A stretch of DNA of 64,000 bases from Streptomyces sp. SA15 (GTDB taxonomy: Bacteria > Actinomycetota > Actinomycetes > Streptomycetales > Streptomycetaceae): contig NZ_NTGE01000128.1 in the NCBI RefSeq assembly GCF_002291145.1, positions 1-64,000 of the forward strand. The letters are read 5' to 3'. A model generated the notes under the pieces. That model was not told the DNA's origin and made no database searches. It saw nothing but the letters and a program-made list of their open reading frames with translations. This document shows, piece after piece, positions 16,191-24,174 of this stretch (positions are counted from its first letter, which is position 1; each line of letters begins with the position of its first letter). The position numbers and the translations under genes were made by a program.

Positions 16191-16512
16191 GGCGACTCCC
16201 TCTGTCTGTCTTTACGTGCGTGTTGCCTGGCCGAGGCTTGTCCATGATGCGGCCGACATGGGCCCACCTGTCCAATTCTTTGGTCGCCATGCCCGAGAAC
16301 TGGGACACACCAGGTCGGCCGACGGTTACGGAACTTCTGCCCACACCACCCCTGAGCTGCAGGAATTCGCCCTACGGCCGCTCCGCGCCGCAAGCTGTGC
16401 TGCCTCCCGCGGCGGTGTGACGTACGCCTCTGAACGAAATTCCCACGGTTCCGCCGAACGTTTCCGCGCGCTGCGGCGTCGTAGAGGAAACGCGGTGAGG
16501 GGAGGGGTGTCG
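16191..16512. other. intergenic region between asd and the first sigma gene
   Basis: This 322-bp stretch holds the divergent promoters of asd and the ECF sigma gene. The only recognisable element is the ECF-type promoter at 16456-16480. Longer in-frame upstream extensions of the sigma gene through this stretch lack a ribosome binding site and have poor codon use, so I treat it as non-coding. Confidence 0.6.
16456..16480 (+). promoter_or_regulatory. ECF-type promoter of the first sigma gene
   Basis: GAAC (16456-16459) and CGTC (16477-16480) are separated by 17 bp. The pair is repeated with the same spacing, within the longer shared strings GAACGTTTC and GGCGTC, upstream of the paralogous sigma gene at 17877. 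It is probably recognised by the encoded ECF sigma itself. Confidence 0.65.
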
Positions 16513-17040
16513 GTGCTGCGCAGAAAGGCCCGCCGCGCCCAGGGGGACGTACTCGACGACCCGCTGGACGCGGCTCAGGAACGCCGGGTGCGAGCGGTGC
16601 TCGCGCTCGGTGGCGTGCCGCAGGCGGACCTGCCGGACGGGGTGCAGCAGGTCCGCCTGCGATTGCTGGAGCGCGCGGCGCGGGGGGACGAGGCACCGCG
16701 CGACGTGTCCGCGTGGGCGGCGGTCGTCGCCTCCAACCTGGCGATGGACTGGCACCGGGCCAAGCGCCGCCAGGAGCGTGTCGGCGAACGCCTGGCCTCC
16801 CTGCGCCAGTTGGAGCACCCCTCCGGCGAGGACACCAGCGTGCTCTCCCTCGCCGTCGCCCAGGGCCTGGACGAACTGCCCGACGCCCAGCGCCAGGTCC
16901 TCGTCCTGCGTTTCTACGCCGACCTCCCGGTGCGCGGGATCGCCGAGGAACTCGGCATCCCCGAGGGCACGGTGAAGAGCCGGCTGCACACGGCGGTACG
17001 GGCCCTGAGGGCGCGGCTGCACGAGGACGAGGTGGTGTGA
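16513..17040 (+). CDS. ECF sigma factor (SigE-like, first of two paralogues)
   Basis: A 175-residue sigma-70 family protein. Region 2 (about residues 15-80: LDAAQERRVRAVLALGGVPQ, QQVRLRLLERA, AWAAVVASNLAMDWHR) and region 4 (about 115-165: LDELPDAQRQVLVLRFYADLPVRGIAEELGIPEGTVKSRL) are complete. The start is GTG 16513 with a GGGGAGG ribosome binding site; GTG 16507 is in frame but too close to it. An ECF-type promoter lies upstream. It is followed after four bases by a membrane protein that is probably its regulator. A paralogous sigma plus membrane-protein pair follows at 17877-19125. Confidence 0.9.
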   Translation: MLRRKARRAQGDVLDDPLDAAQERRVRAVLALGGVPQADLPDGVQQVRLRLLERAARGDEAPRDVSAWAAVVASNLAMDWHRAKRRQERVGERLASLRQLEHPSGEDTSVLSLAVAQGLDELPDAQRQVLVLRFYADLPVRGIAEELGIPEGTVKSRLHTAVRALRARLHEDEVV

Positions 17041-17043
17041 GAC

Positions 17044-17802
17044 GTGGCCGAGTACGAAGGCGGTCCGGCCGCAGACGCGCTGCTGGCCGCCATCCTGGAC
17101 GAAGCCCTGCCCGACCGGGTCCAGGGCGACCCGGAGTTCATGGCGGAACATCGCTCGGCCGCGGCCGACGTGGCACTGCTGCGCGAGCAGCTCACGCTGA
17201 TCGGGGACACGCTGGCGGGCGGGGAGCGAGCGGCGGAGCCTGCACCGGCACCGGCCGCGGCGTCACGGAACCGTACCCGCCGCTCCGCCCGCGCCCCCCG
17301 GAACCGCCGTCCCCTGGCCCTCGCCCTGGGCACCCTCGCCGCCGCCTGCGCCGCCGCGTTGGTCGTCGGCATGGGCTGGCTGGTGGCGCAGGGCGGGATG
17401 AGTGGGAGCGACTCGGGGGCCGGCACGCAGAGCGCCGCGGACGGCGGCGCGAAGGAGGAGGCGGCCGGGCGCGGCTCCGCCGGCTACCTCGCCTGCGCCC
17501 GCCTGGTCGTCGAGGGCACGGTCACGGAGGTGGAGCCGCTCCCCGGGGCCGTCCAGGACCGGATCACCCTCGAGGTGGAGCGCTACTACAAGCCGGACAA
17601 GGGCAAGGACGAGGTCACCTTCCTGATGGCGAAGGACGCCCACCCGAGGCTGGGCGAGGGCGACCACGCACTGATCGGCATTCCCCGTGACGCGGCGACC
17701 CCGGACATCTGGACCACCGGGGAGGAGGACATCGCCCGCGAGAGGCGGTGGATCACCAAGGCGCTGCCCGAGGCCCGCACCCTGGACTGCGAAACTGAGT
17801 GA
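17044..17802 (+). CDS. membrane protein, probable regulator of the preceding ECF sigma
   Basis: A 252-residue single-pass membrane protein starting at GTG 17044, right after the sigma stop. The N-terminal ~85 residues are cytoplasmic and end in a basic Arg/Ala stretch. A hydrophobic helix follows at about 92-115. The outer domain (about 150-252) contains LACARLVVEGTVTEVEPL and LEVERYYKPDKGKDEVTF. The paralogue at 18430 has the same layout and the same RYYKP signature. No zinc-finger motif is visible, so it is not a classic ZAS protein. The anti-sigma role is inferred from position. Confidence 0.7.
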   Translation: MAEYEGGPAADALLAAILDEALPDRVQGDPEFMAEHRSAAADVALLREQLTLIGDTLAGGERAAEPAPAPAAASRNRTRRSARAPRNRRPLALALGTLAAACAAALVVGMGWLVAQGGMSGSDSGAGTQSAADGGAKEEAAGRGSAGYLACARLVVEGTVTEVEPLPGAVQDRITLEVERYYKPDKGKDEVTFLMAKDAHPRLGEGDHALIGIPRDAATPDIWTTGEEDIARERRWITKALPEARTLDCETE

Positions 17803-17837
17803 GGGGCCCGGCCGGGAGCGGGCCGGGCGGCCTGATC

Positions 17838-17862
17838 GAACGTTTCTTGTTGCTCCGGCGTC
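17838..17862 (+). promoter_or_regulatory. ECF-type promoter of the second sigma gene
   Basis: GAAC (17838-17841) and CGTC (17859-17862), 17 bp apart, lie 15 bp upstream of the second sigma start. Sequence and spacing match the promoter at 16456-16480. Confidence 0.65.
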
Positions 17863-17876
17863 ATAGGAGCAACACG

Positions 17877-18433
17877 ATGCAGGGAATCAAGCGATCAGGG
17901 GGGAGAACGCGGGTCCCGATCAGGAGATCCCGGAACACGGCGGACCCGCTCGACGCGGCGCAGGCCGACCGGGTCCGTGCCGTACTGGCCCTCGGCGGGG
18001 TTCCGCAGGACGATCTTCAGGACGGCCTGCAGCAGGTGCGGCTGCGTCTGCTGGAGCGTCGGGCGCGCGGCGCGGAACCCCCGCGCGACGCGGGGCGTGG
18101 GCCGCGGTGGTGGCGTCGAACATCGCGGTGGACTGGCACCGCGCCAGGCATCGCCAGGAGCGCGTCAGCGAGCGTCTCACCCTGCTGAGTCCGTCGGACG
18201 ACCAGGTCCAGGGCGGTCCCGAGAACCGCCTCGTGGCGATGGCGGTCGCCGAAGGACTCGACGCCCTGCCGACCGCACAGCGGCAGGCGCTGGTCCTGCG
18301 CTACTACGCGGATCTGTCGGTGCCGCAGATCGCCGAACATCTCGGCATCCCGGTGGGAACGGTCAAGAGCAGGCTGTACGCGGCGGCCAGACTCCTGCGG
18401 GAGCGGCTTCAGGTGGAAGAAGGGGTGGCGTGA
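17877..18433 (+). pseudogene. second ECF sigma paralogue, frameshifted
   Basis: From ATG 17877 (AGGAG ribosome binding site) the sequence reads as a close paralogue of the 16513 gene up to LLERRARGAEPPRDA. The frame is then lost, and the homologous remainder (AWAAVVASNIAVDWHR to the C-terminus) continues in another frame to TGA 18431-18433. One missing G in the run near 18090-18100 explains the break, because adding one base restores DAGAWAAVVASN. Region 4 is intact, including LGIPVGTVKSRLYAAARLL. The gene is either a recent pseudogene, a sequencing error in a G run, or expressed by frameshifting. Its stop overlaps the next gene (GTGA), so that coupling is preserved. Confidence 0.75.
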
Positions 18434-19125
18434 GGGTGGAGAAGGACGAGCAGCCGGACGAGCAGCTGATGGCGGTCCTCCTGGATGAACCCTCGCCTTC
18501 GGAGGATGGCCTCGCCGCCGACCGGTACGCGGCCGCGGAACGGGACATGGGCCGGGTGCGCGAGCAACTGCAATGGATCGGGGGCGGGTTGGCCCGGCAC
18601 GCGGCCTCCGGGCCGCCGAGGCGCGCGAGGGCGTCCTGGCGGAGGCGGGGTCTGTTCGCGCTGGCGGCGTCGGTTGCCGTCGCGCTGATCGGCACCGGCG
18701 TGATGTACTCCGTGGCCCACAGCGGCGATGCGGAGGACAGCGCTGCCGAGGCCCGGCTCACCGACGAGGGGATCATCGCCTGCTCCTCGGTGGTCGCCGA
18801 GGGCACGGTGGCCCGAGTCGAACCCCTGGACGAGGGCGAGGAGTTCAGGGTTGTCCTGGATGTGGACCGCTACTACAAGCCGGAGAGCGGGAAGCCGCAG
18901 CTGACCTTCACCTCCGAAGGAGCGAAGGGGTACTACCGGGCCGGTGCGCGGATGCTGGTCGTGGTCTCCCGGCTCCCCGCGGAGGGCCCCGAGACCTACC
19001 GGGCCGACGACCCCGTTCCCTCCGAGGACGCCCCCGGGCAGGCACGCGACGCCCTGGAGTGGGGCCGGCAGTGGATCGAGAAGGCGCTCCCGGGCGCGGT
19101 GGGGCTGGAGTGCCCCGGCGAATGA
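18430..19125 (+). CDS. membrane protein paralogous to the 17044 product
   Basis: A 231-residue single-pass membrane protein. GTG 18430 overlaps the sigma stop. It has an acidic N-terminus (about 1-65), then a basic linker, a hydrophobic helix at about 76-98, and an outer domain with IIACSSVVAEGTVARVEPL and LDVDRYYKPESGKPQLTF. The same two blocks occur in the 17044 product, so the sigma/membrane-protein pair has been duplicated as a unit. It is probably the regulator of the adjacent sigma factor; if that sigma is dead, it is an orphan. Confidence 0.7.
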   Translation: MRVEKDEQPDEQLMAVLLDEPSPSEDGLAADRYAAAERDMGRVREQLQWIGGGLARHAASGPPRRARASWRRRGLFALAASVAVALIGTGVMYSVAHSGDAEDSAAEARLTDEGIIACSSVVAEGTVARVEPLDEGEEFRVVLDVDRYYKPESGKPQLTFTSEGAKGYYRAGARMLVVVSRLPAEGPETYRADDPVPSEDAPGQARDALEWGRQWIEKALPGAVGLECPGE

Positions 19126-19165
19126 GGCCAGACCACAACAAGCCGGTGTCTCGGCCCTGTTGGAC

Positions 19166-19489
19166 GTGAAAGGGTTATTGCACATTCGGTCACCTTTGGA
19201 CGAGTTCAAGGACTCGGCCAAGAGCAGGGCGTTCTGCCGTACGGCGGCCGCGCTGGACCTGCAGAAGAGCGAGGAACTCACCCCGCACAAGCGGATGCAC
19301 GTCATCGAGGACCTCGACGAGGGCCTGCCGGGCGGCATCGCCGAGGACTTCGACCGGCTGCTCGCCTGGTACGAGCATCCCGAACCGGATCGCGAGGAGT
19401 CCGCCCGCCGATCCAGTTACAAGGTGGGCGAGTTCATCGAGCAGGTGTGTGAGGACGTCAACATCGGAGGCATCCGGGCGTCCGAATAG
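19166..19489 (+). CDS. small hypothetical protein with a TTA codon
   Basis: A 107-residue ORF from GTG 19166 to 19489. It is acidic, with regions such as LTPHKRMHVIEDLDEGLPGG and FIEQVCEDVNIGGI. The fourth codon is TTA, which in Streptomyces requires the bldA tRNA, so expression may be tied to development. There is no clear ribosome binding site. The frame stays open upstream into the previous gene, so the true start or a truncation is uncertain. I recognise no family. A strong hairpin follows immediately. Confidence 0.4.
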   Translation: MKGLLHIRSPLDEFKDSAKSRAFCRTAAALDLQKSEELTPHKRMHVIEDLDEGLPGGIAEDFDRLLAWYEHPEPDREESARRSSYKVGEFIEQVCEDVNIGGIRASE

Positions 19490-19500
19490 GAAACGCGGAA

Positions 19501-19546
19501 AGGAAGAAGGGGCGGGTGTCCGGAAGGACACCCGCCCCTTCTTCCT
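19501..19546. terminator. strong bidirectional terminator
   Basis: A perfect 21-bp stem (19501-19521 with 19526-19546), GGAA loop and flanking CTTCTTCC tract lie between the plus-strand small ORF and the end of the minus-strand protease gene. Confidence 0.88.
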
Positions 19547-19569
19547 GTCGGCTTACATCAACCCGAGCA

Positions 19570-22500
19570 CTACGGCGTGACCTTCTCGATCTTCACACTG
19601 CCGGTGCCCGCGACCGTGCCGCGGGCGTTGAGCAGCTGGACCTGGCCGAAGAACTCACGGCCCTCCGGGGCGGCCGCGGCGGCGGTGACGCTGCCGGAGA
19701 CCGTCGCGGAGGCGCCCGTGGCGAGCTTCACCGGCGTCGAGTCGTCGACGGTGACGCTGCCGAGGGCGGCGGAGAAGAACACGTCCTGGTAGTCGTACGC
19801 GGTGGAACCGGCCGGGACCGCGTAACCGATGACCACGATGGTGTACGTGCCGGCGGCCGGGTCGGCCACGGACACGGACTCCTCCGAGTCGCCGTCGGCG
19901 GAGCTGCCGACTTCCTTGCCCGCCGCGTCGAAGACGACGAGGTCGAGGTCGGCGGCCGGGTCGGAGACGTTGCCGATGGTGACGTCCAGGGACTCGGCGC
20001 CCTCGGGCACCGCGACCGTGGTGGTCTGGGTCTCGTCCTCCGCGATGGTCGGACGCGCCGTCTTGGCCGAGCCGAGCGGGCCGCCGGCCAGCTTGCCGTC
20101 GATGGCGGCGAAGTTGTTCGTCACCTTCCAGGAGGCGGTGGCCGGGGTGCCGACCTTGGCCTCGGGCACGGTCACGGTCTCCGGGTCGAAGACCGCACCG
20201 AGGACGGCGACGTCCAGCTTGTACGGGTTGTCGAGCAGCGGCGACGTACGGCGCGATTCGACCTCGATCTCCCAGACACCCGGCACCGGGTCGGCGTACG
20301 AACGCACGTCGGGGCGGCAGGGGGCGCTGGCCGGGTTGGTGTAGTTCGGGTAGCAGTTGATCGTCGAGGTCGAGTCGACCGGAACGCCGTACGGGTGGAT
20401 GGCGATGAACCGGGTCTGGCTCTTGCCCTCCAGCCCGCCGATCGCGACCTCGAGGGTCTTGGCGCCCTCGGGCACGGTCACGAAGTATGACTGTGTGCTG
20501 TTGCGCTGCACCGAAGTCGACGCCGAGTGGGTGTAGTTCAGCGGCGTAGAGACCACGACCGTCGTCAGGACCTGCCGGTCGATGCCCTCGGTCTTCGGGT
20601 CGTCGACCTCCAGGATCGCGCTCTTGAGACCGGCGGACTTCGGCGCGGCCTGGACCTTGACGGTCACCGGCTGGTTCAGCGGCAGGTTCACCTCGTCCGA
20701 GCCGACGATCCTGAAGGTGCTCGCCGCGTTGTTCTCGAAGTGCAGCTCGTGGCGGATCGCCTTGTCGGCGCCGGACGTACGGGTGATCGTGACGTCGTAC
20801 GTCTTCTTCTGACCTGCCTTGAGGCCGCCCTCACGGTCGTACAGACCCGTGCCGAAGCCCGGGGTCTTCAGGAACTGGTCGATCGCGGTGTCGACCGGAG
20901 CCTTCACCGCGTAGGTGTGCGCGGTGGCGCCGTCCAGGATCGAGTCCCAGGCGTCCTCGATGTTGATGAGGCCGGCCCCCTCCTCGTACGCCTGCACACC
21001 ACTGATGTGGTCGGCGGTGGAGGTCAGCGCGGTGCGCAGGGTCGCCGGGGCAAGGTCGATCTTCTTCGCCTTGGCGGCGCTCAGCAGCAGCGCGGACGCG
21101 CCCGCGGCCTGCGGGGACGCCATCGAGGTGCCCTGGAGCATGCCGTAACCGGCCGGCAGGGTGTAGCCCGCCTCGGCGACCGGAGCGCCCGGCAGCCAGG
21201 TCTGGATGGTGTTGATGGCGGCACCCGGGGCGACCAGGGTGGGCGTGAACCCGCCGTCCTCACGCGGACCGCGCGAGGAGAACGGCATCATCGCGTACGA
21301 CTTCTGCACCACCGAGCCGTAGTTGGCGGCCCAGGTCTGCTTGGAGATGGACGCGCCGACCGAGATGACCTTGTCGGCCAGGGCCGGGTCGCCGATCGTG
21401 TTGGCGCCGGGGCCGGAGTTGCCGGCCGAGACCACCAGCTGGACGCCGTAGGTGTCGATCAGACGCGTGTACAGCTCGGCGCGCGCGTTGTTGCCGTCGT
21501 TCAGCGCGGGCAGGCCGCCGATCGACATGTTGACGATGTCGACACCGCGGTTGACGACCAGGTCGATCATGCCCTCGGTGAGCGCCACGTTGGTGCATCC
21601 GGGACCGAACTCGCAGGCACGGGACGAGACGATCTTCGCGCCCGGCGCGGCACCGTTCATCTTGCCGCCGAACAGGCCGTTCGCGGCGGTGATGCCGGCC
21701 ACGTGCGTGCCGTGCTCGCTGGAGATCATGCCGATGCTGGCGTAGTCGGCCTTGGCGCCGGCGGCGTTGTAGACGACGTCCTTGCGGATCTCGACGACGA
21801 ACGGGATGCGCTCGGCGACCTCGGTCGCCGGGTTGTCGGTGCCGAAGTAGCCGATCTGGTAGCCGTCCTTGTACGGCTTCATCGGCTGCTCGTCACCGAA
21901 GTCGTGGTCGTCGTCGAGGTCGACGCGCACCGTGCCGGCCGCGGCGTCGTACAGCACGCCCCAGACGTCGGTCTTGTCACCGTCGCGGTTGACGTCGCCG
22001 AGCTGGTCGCCGGCGGCGGTCGCGGACTCGTAGAAGTAGTTGAACTTGTACGAGCCGGCCGGAACGGTGAACGTCTCGGTGGCGCCGCCGCGGGGGGTCG
22101 CGGAGAACGCCGGACCGGCCGCCGAGGTGGACATCTGCAGCCACGAGCCGTCGCCGTCGGAGACCGGGTCGGTCGACGTCACCCAGTCGACGATCTTCCG
22201 CTCTCCGGTGGTCGTCTTCTGCATCGCCGGGTGGGCGAGGTCCACACCCGAGTCGAGGACGCCGATGGTGACCCCGCGGCCGTCGGCCTTCGGGTGGTCC
22301 TCCACGAAGTCGACGGCGCCCGTCTCGAAGGCCGGGTTGTACGGGTTCTCGGCGGGGGTCTTCTTGTTCGGCGCCGGGTAGGCGGCCGTGCCCTTGGCCG
22401 TGGCGCCCTTGGCGGCGTCCGCGCTCGGCGTCGGGTCGTCCAGCAGGATCTCCTGCCGCAGGTCGATGCCGTGCACGGAGGTCAGCTTGGCGGCGGCGGC

Positions 22501-22887
22501 GATGGCCGAGTCCGCCTTGCCGGTGGGGACCGTCGCGCGGACGTAGCCGAGCTTGTCGTAGGTACGGCCGACCAGGCCGCCCTGGACCGAGTCGAGCTGC
22601 TCGGCGACCTTCTCGGTCTGCCCCGGCGCGGTCGCGACCATCATCGTGACGCTCTTGTCGCCGTCGGCCTTGGCCTCGGCGAGGGCTTCGGCGTCGTCGG
22701 AACCGAGCTTGTCCTGGCCGGACTTCACGCTCGGATCGGCGGCGACGGGCGTTTCGTCCGCGGCGAAGGCCAGGGGTATCGGCCCGGCCGCGGAGAGAGC
22801 GGCCACCAGTCCGGCGGCCACGGCTATCCGGGCCACGCGTCTCGCGCCCGGTATCGGTTCCCGCTGGGGGGTGAGGGTCATCGGCAT
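19570..22887 (-). CDS. secreted subtilisin-family serine protease
   Basis: A 1105-residue S8 peptidase. A Sec-type signal peptide (basic start, hydrophobic 21-41, AFA) is followed by an inhibitor-like propeptide (about 75-145) and the catalytic domain. Catalytic residues are D212 in GVLDSGVDLAHP, H392 in SSEHGTHVAGI and S588 in LQGTSMASPQ, with oxyanion N490 in SAGNSGPG. About 165 residues are inserted between Asp and His. The C-terminal 450 residues hold beta-rich domains, including a PPC-like segment around 980-1065. Such proteases are exported for nutrient acquisition or morphological processing. All active-site residues are present. Confidence 0.94.
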   Translation of the reverse strand: MPMTLTPQREPIPGARRVARIAVAAGLVAALSAAGPIPLAFAADETPVAADPSVKSGQDKLGSDDAEALAEAKADGDKSVTMMVATAPGQTEKVAEQLDSVQGGLVGRTYDKLGYVRATVPTGKADSAIAAAAKLTSVHGIDLRQEILLDDPTPSADAAKGATAKGTAAYPAPNKKTPAENPYNPAFETGAVDFVEDHPKADGRGVTIGVLDSGVDLAHPAMQKTTTGERKIVDWVTSTDPVSDGDGSWLQMSTSAAGPAFSATPRGGATETFTVPAGSYKFNYFYESATAAGDQLGDVNRDGDKTDVWGVLYDAAAGTVRVDLDDDHDFGDEQPMKPYKDGYQIGYFGTDNPATEVAERIPFVVEIRKDVVYNAAGAKADYASIGMISSEHGTHVAGITAANGLFGGKMNGAAPGAKIVSSRACEFGPGCTNVALTEGMIDLVVNRGVDIVNMSIGGLPALNDGNNARAELYTRLIDTYGVQLVVSAGNSGPGANTIGDPALADKVISVGASISKQTWAANYGSVVQKSYAMMPFSSRGPREDGGFTPTLVAPGAAINTIQTWLPGAPVAEAGYTLPAGYGMLQGTSMASPQAAGASALLLSAAKAKKIDLAPATLRTALTSTADHISGVQAYEEGAGLINIEDAWDSILDGATAHTYAVKAPVDTAIDQFLKTPGFGTGLYDREGGLKAGQKKTYDVTITRTSGADKAIRHELHFENNAASTFRIVGSDEVNLPLNQPVTVKVQAAPKSAGLKSAILEVDDPKTEGIDRQVLTTVVVSTPLNYTHSASTSVQRNSTQSYFVTVPEGAKTLEVAIGGLEGKSQTRFIAIHPYGVPVDSTSTINCYPNYTNPASAPCRPDVRSYADPVPGVWEIEVESRRTSPLLDNPYKLDVAVLGAVFDPETVTVPEAKVGTPATASWKVTNNFAAIDGKLAGGPLGSAKTARPTIAEDETQTTTVAVPEGAESLDVTIGNVSDPAADLDLVVFDAAGKEVGSSADGDSEESVSVADPAAGTYTIVVIGYAVPAGSTAYDYQDVFFSAALGSVTVDDSTPVKLATGASATVSGSVTAAAAAPEGREFFGQVQLLNARGTVAGTGSVKIEKVTP

Positions 22888-22941
22888 CCCTTGTAGGTAA
22901 AGGAACGAGCGGTGGGCGACCAGGGCCGATCGGCCTCGGTC

Positions 22942-22974
22942 GCGATCGTCCGGAACGCGGTCCCGGACGATCGC
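22942..22974. promoter_or_regulatory. inverted repeat upstream of the protease gene
   Basis: GCGATCGTCCGG (22942-22953) is exactly repeated in reverse at 22963-22974, centred 71 bp upstream of the protease start codon. It could be an operator or a 5' leader hairpin; no neighbouring regulator gene identifies it. Confidence 0.5.
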
Positions 22975-23069
22975 ACAGCTTTACCCATGGGAAGGATGTT
23001 TAGGGAGAGTTGACCGAATCGAAATGTGGGCATGGGGAAAACCCCCCATGCCCTTTGGGGAGATGAGCC

Positions 23070-23435
23070 CCGAAAGGGGCAAGTCACCGGCATCAAGCCG
23101 GTGGCCGCGGCCTTCCTGGAGCTCCAGCCCTTCCTGGTGCTCGGTGCCGCCGACCCGGAGACGGGCAGGGTGTGGTCGACGGTGGTGACCGGCCCGCCCG
23201 GGTTCGTGCGGGCGACAGCAACCTGGCGACGGACCCGCGCGCGGGCCTGCTCTTCCTCGACTGGACGACGGGCACGGTCCTGCAGCTCACCGGCGAGGCA
23301 CGGACGGAGTTCGACGCGGACGGGGAACGCCGGGTGCGCTTCACGCACACCGAGGCTGTCGAGACTCAGGCGGCGGTGCCGTTGCGCTGGTCGGCGCCCG
23401 AATACTCGCCTGCCAATCCGGAGCCGGCCGGGTAA
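23070..23435 (+). pseudogene. degenerate pyridoxamine-phosphate-oxidase-like gene
   Basis: Two pieces of one FMN-binding oxidase-type protein are found in different frames. The first reads KPVAAAFLELQPFLVLGAADPETGRVWSTVVTGPPGFVRA (about 23092-23210). The second reads GDSNLATDPRAGLLFLDWTTGTVLQLTG and ends in LRWSAPEYSPANP (about 23205-23435). In intact relatives these blocks are separated by further sequence and followed by a reductase domain, so here there is an internal deletion, a frameshift and a missing C-terminus. No good start codon is present. I treat it as a pseudogene. Confidence 0.7.
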
Positions 23436-23462
23436 TGTCCTCGCGTGCGACGGAGGTTGAGG

Positions 23463-23906
23463 GTGGCGGCCTACGCCATTTGTGTGCGCGACGGACAGCT
23501 CCTGCTCTCCCGGTCCCCGGCACTCGACGGCGGCCCGCCCGAGTGGGTGCTGCCCGGCGGCGGAATGGAGCACGGCGAGGACCCGCATGACACCGTCCTG
23601 CGGGAGGTGGAGGAGGAGACCGGGTACCGCATCGAGGTCACCGGTCTGCTCGGCGTCAACTCCCGCCGCCACACCTTCCCCCGCCGCTTCGGCCACGCCG
23701 TCGACCATCACGCCGTACAGCTCGTCTACGAGGCCCGGGTCACCGGCGGCGAACTCCGCTACGAGATCGGCGGCTCCACGGACATGGCCGCCTGGCACGA
23801 ACTCGACGCCGTACCCGCCCTGAACCGCGTCCGGATGGTGGACATCGGACTCAGGCTGTGGCGCGAGCGGCCGGCGTCGGGGCGGGTTGCACTCGTGGAC
23901 GAGTAA
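23463..23906 (+). CDS. Nudix hydrolase
   Basis: A 147-residue Nudix protein that hydrolyses nucleoside diphosphates linked to another moiety. The Nudix box GX5EX7REUXEEXGU is complete (GGGMEHGEDPHDTVLREVEEETGY, broken here as GGGMEHGEDPHD and TVLREVEEETGY), at about residues 33-56. The start GTG 23463 has a GGAGG ribosome binding site six bases upstream; GTG 23445 is in frame but lies before that site. The substrate cannot be assigned. It directly follows the oxidase remnant. Confidence 0.9.
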   Translation: MAAYAICVRDGQLLLSRSPALDGGPPEWVLPGGGMEHGEDPHDTVLREVEEETGYRIEVTGLLGVNSRRHTFPRRFGHAVDHHAVQLVYEARVTGGELRYEIGGSTDMAAWHELDAVPALNRVRMVDIGLRLWRERPASGRVALVDE

Positions 23907-24174
23907 CGCCTTCCGAACCGACCGGGGAACGACCGGGGAACTGCTCCTCTACCCGGGAAGATGAACACGGAGTGACCGCTCCCCGGCCGCCCGGGAGCGG
24001 GTCATGGGCGCGCAGGGTAGTCCAAGATCGACGTACGGTGATCGGCGTTGCGCGTTGCCGTCTCGTTCACGCGCAGGTCATCCCCACTGCCAACGATCCA
24101 GAGCGAGCGGGAAGTTCGCGACAGCGATCGCCCGCGACCACTGCCGACGCGTTCGCACTCGGGGAGACCGCGCC

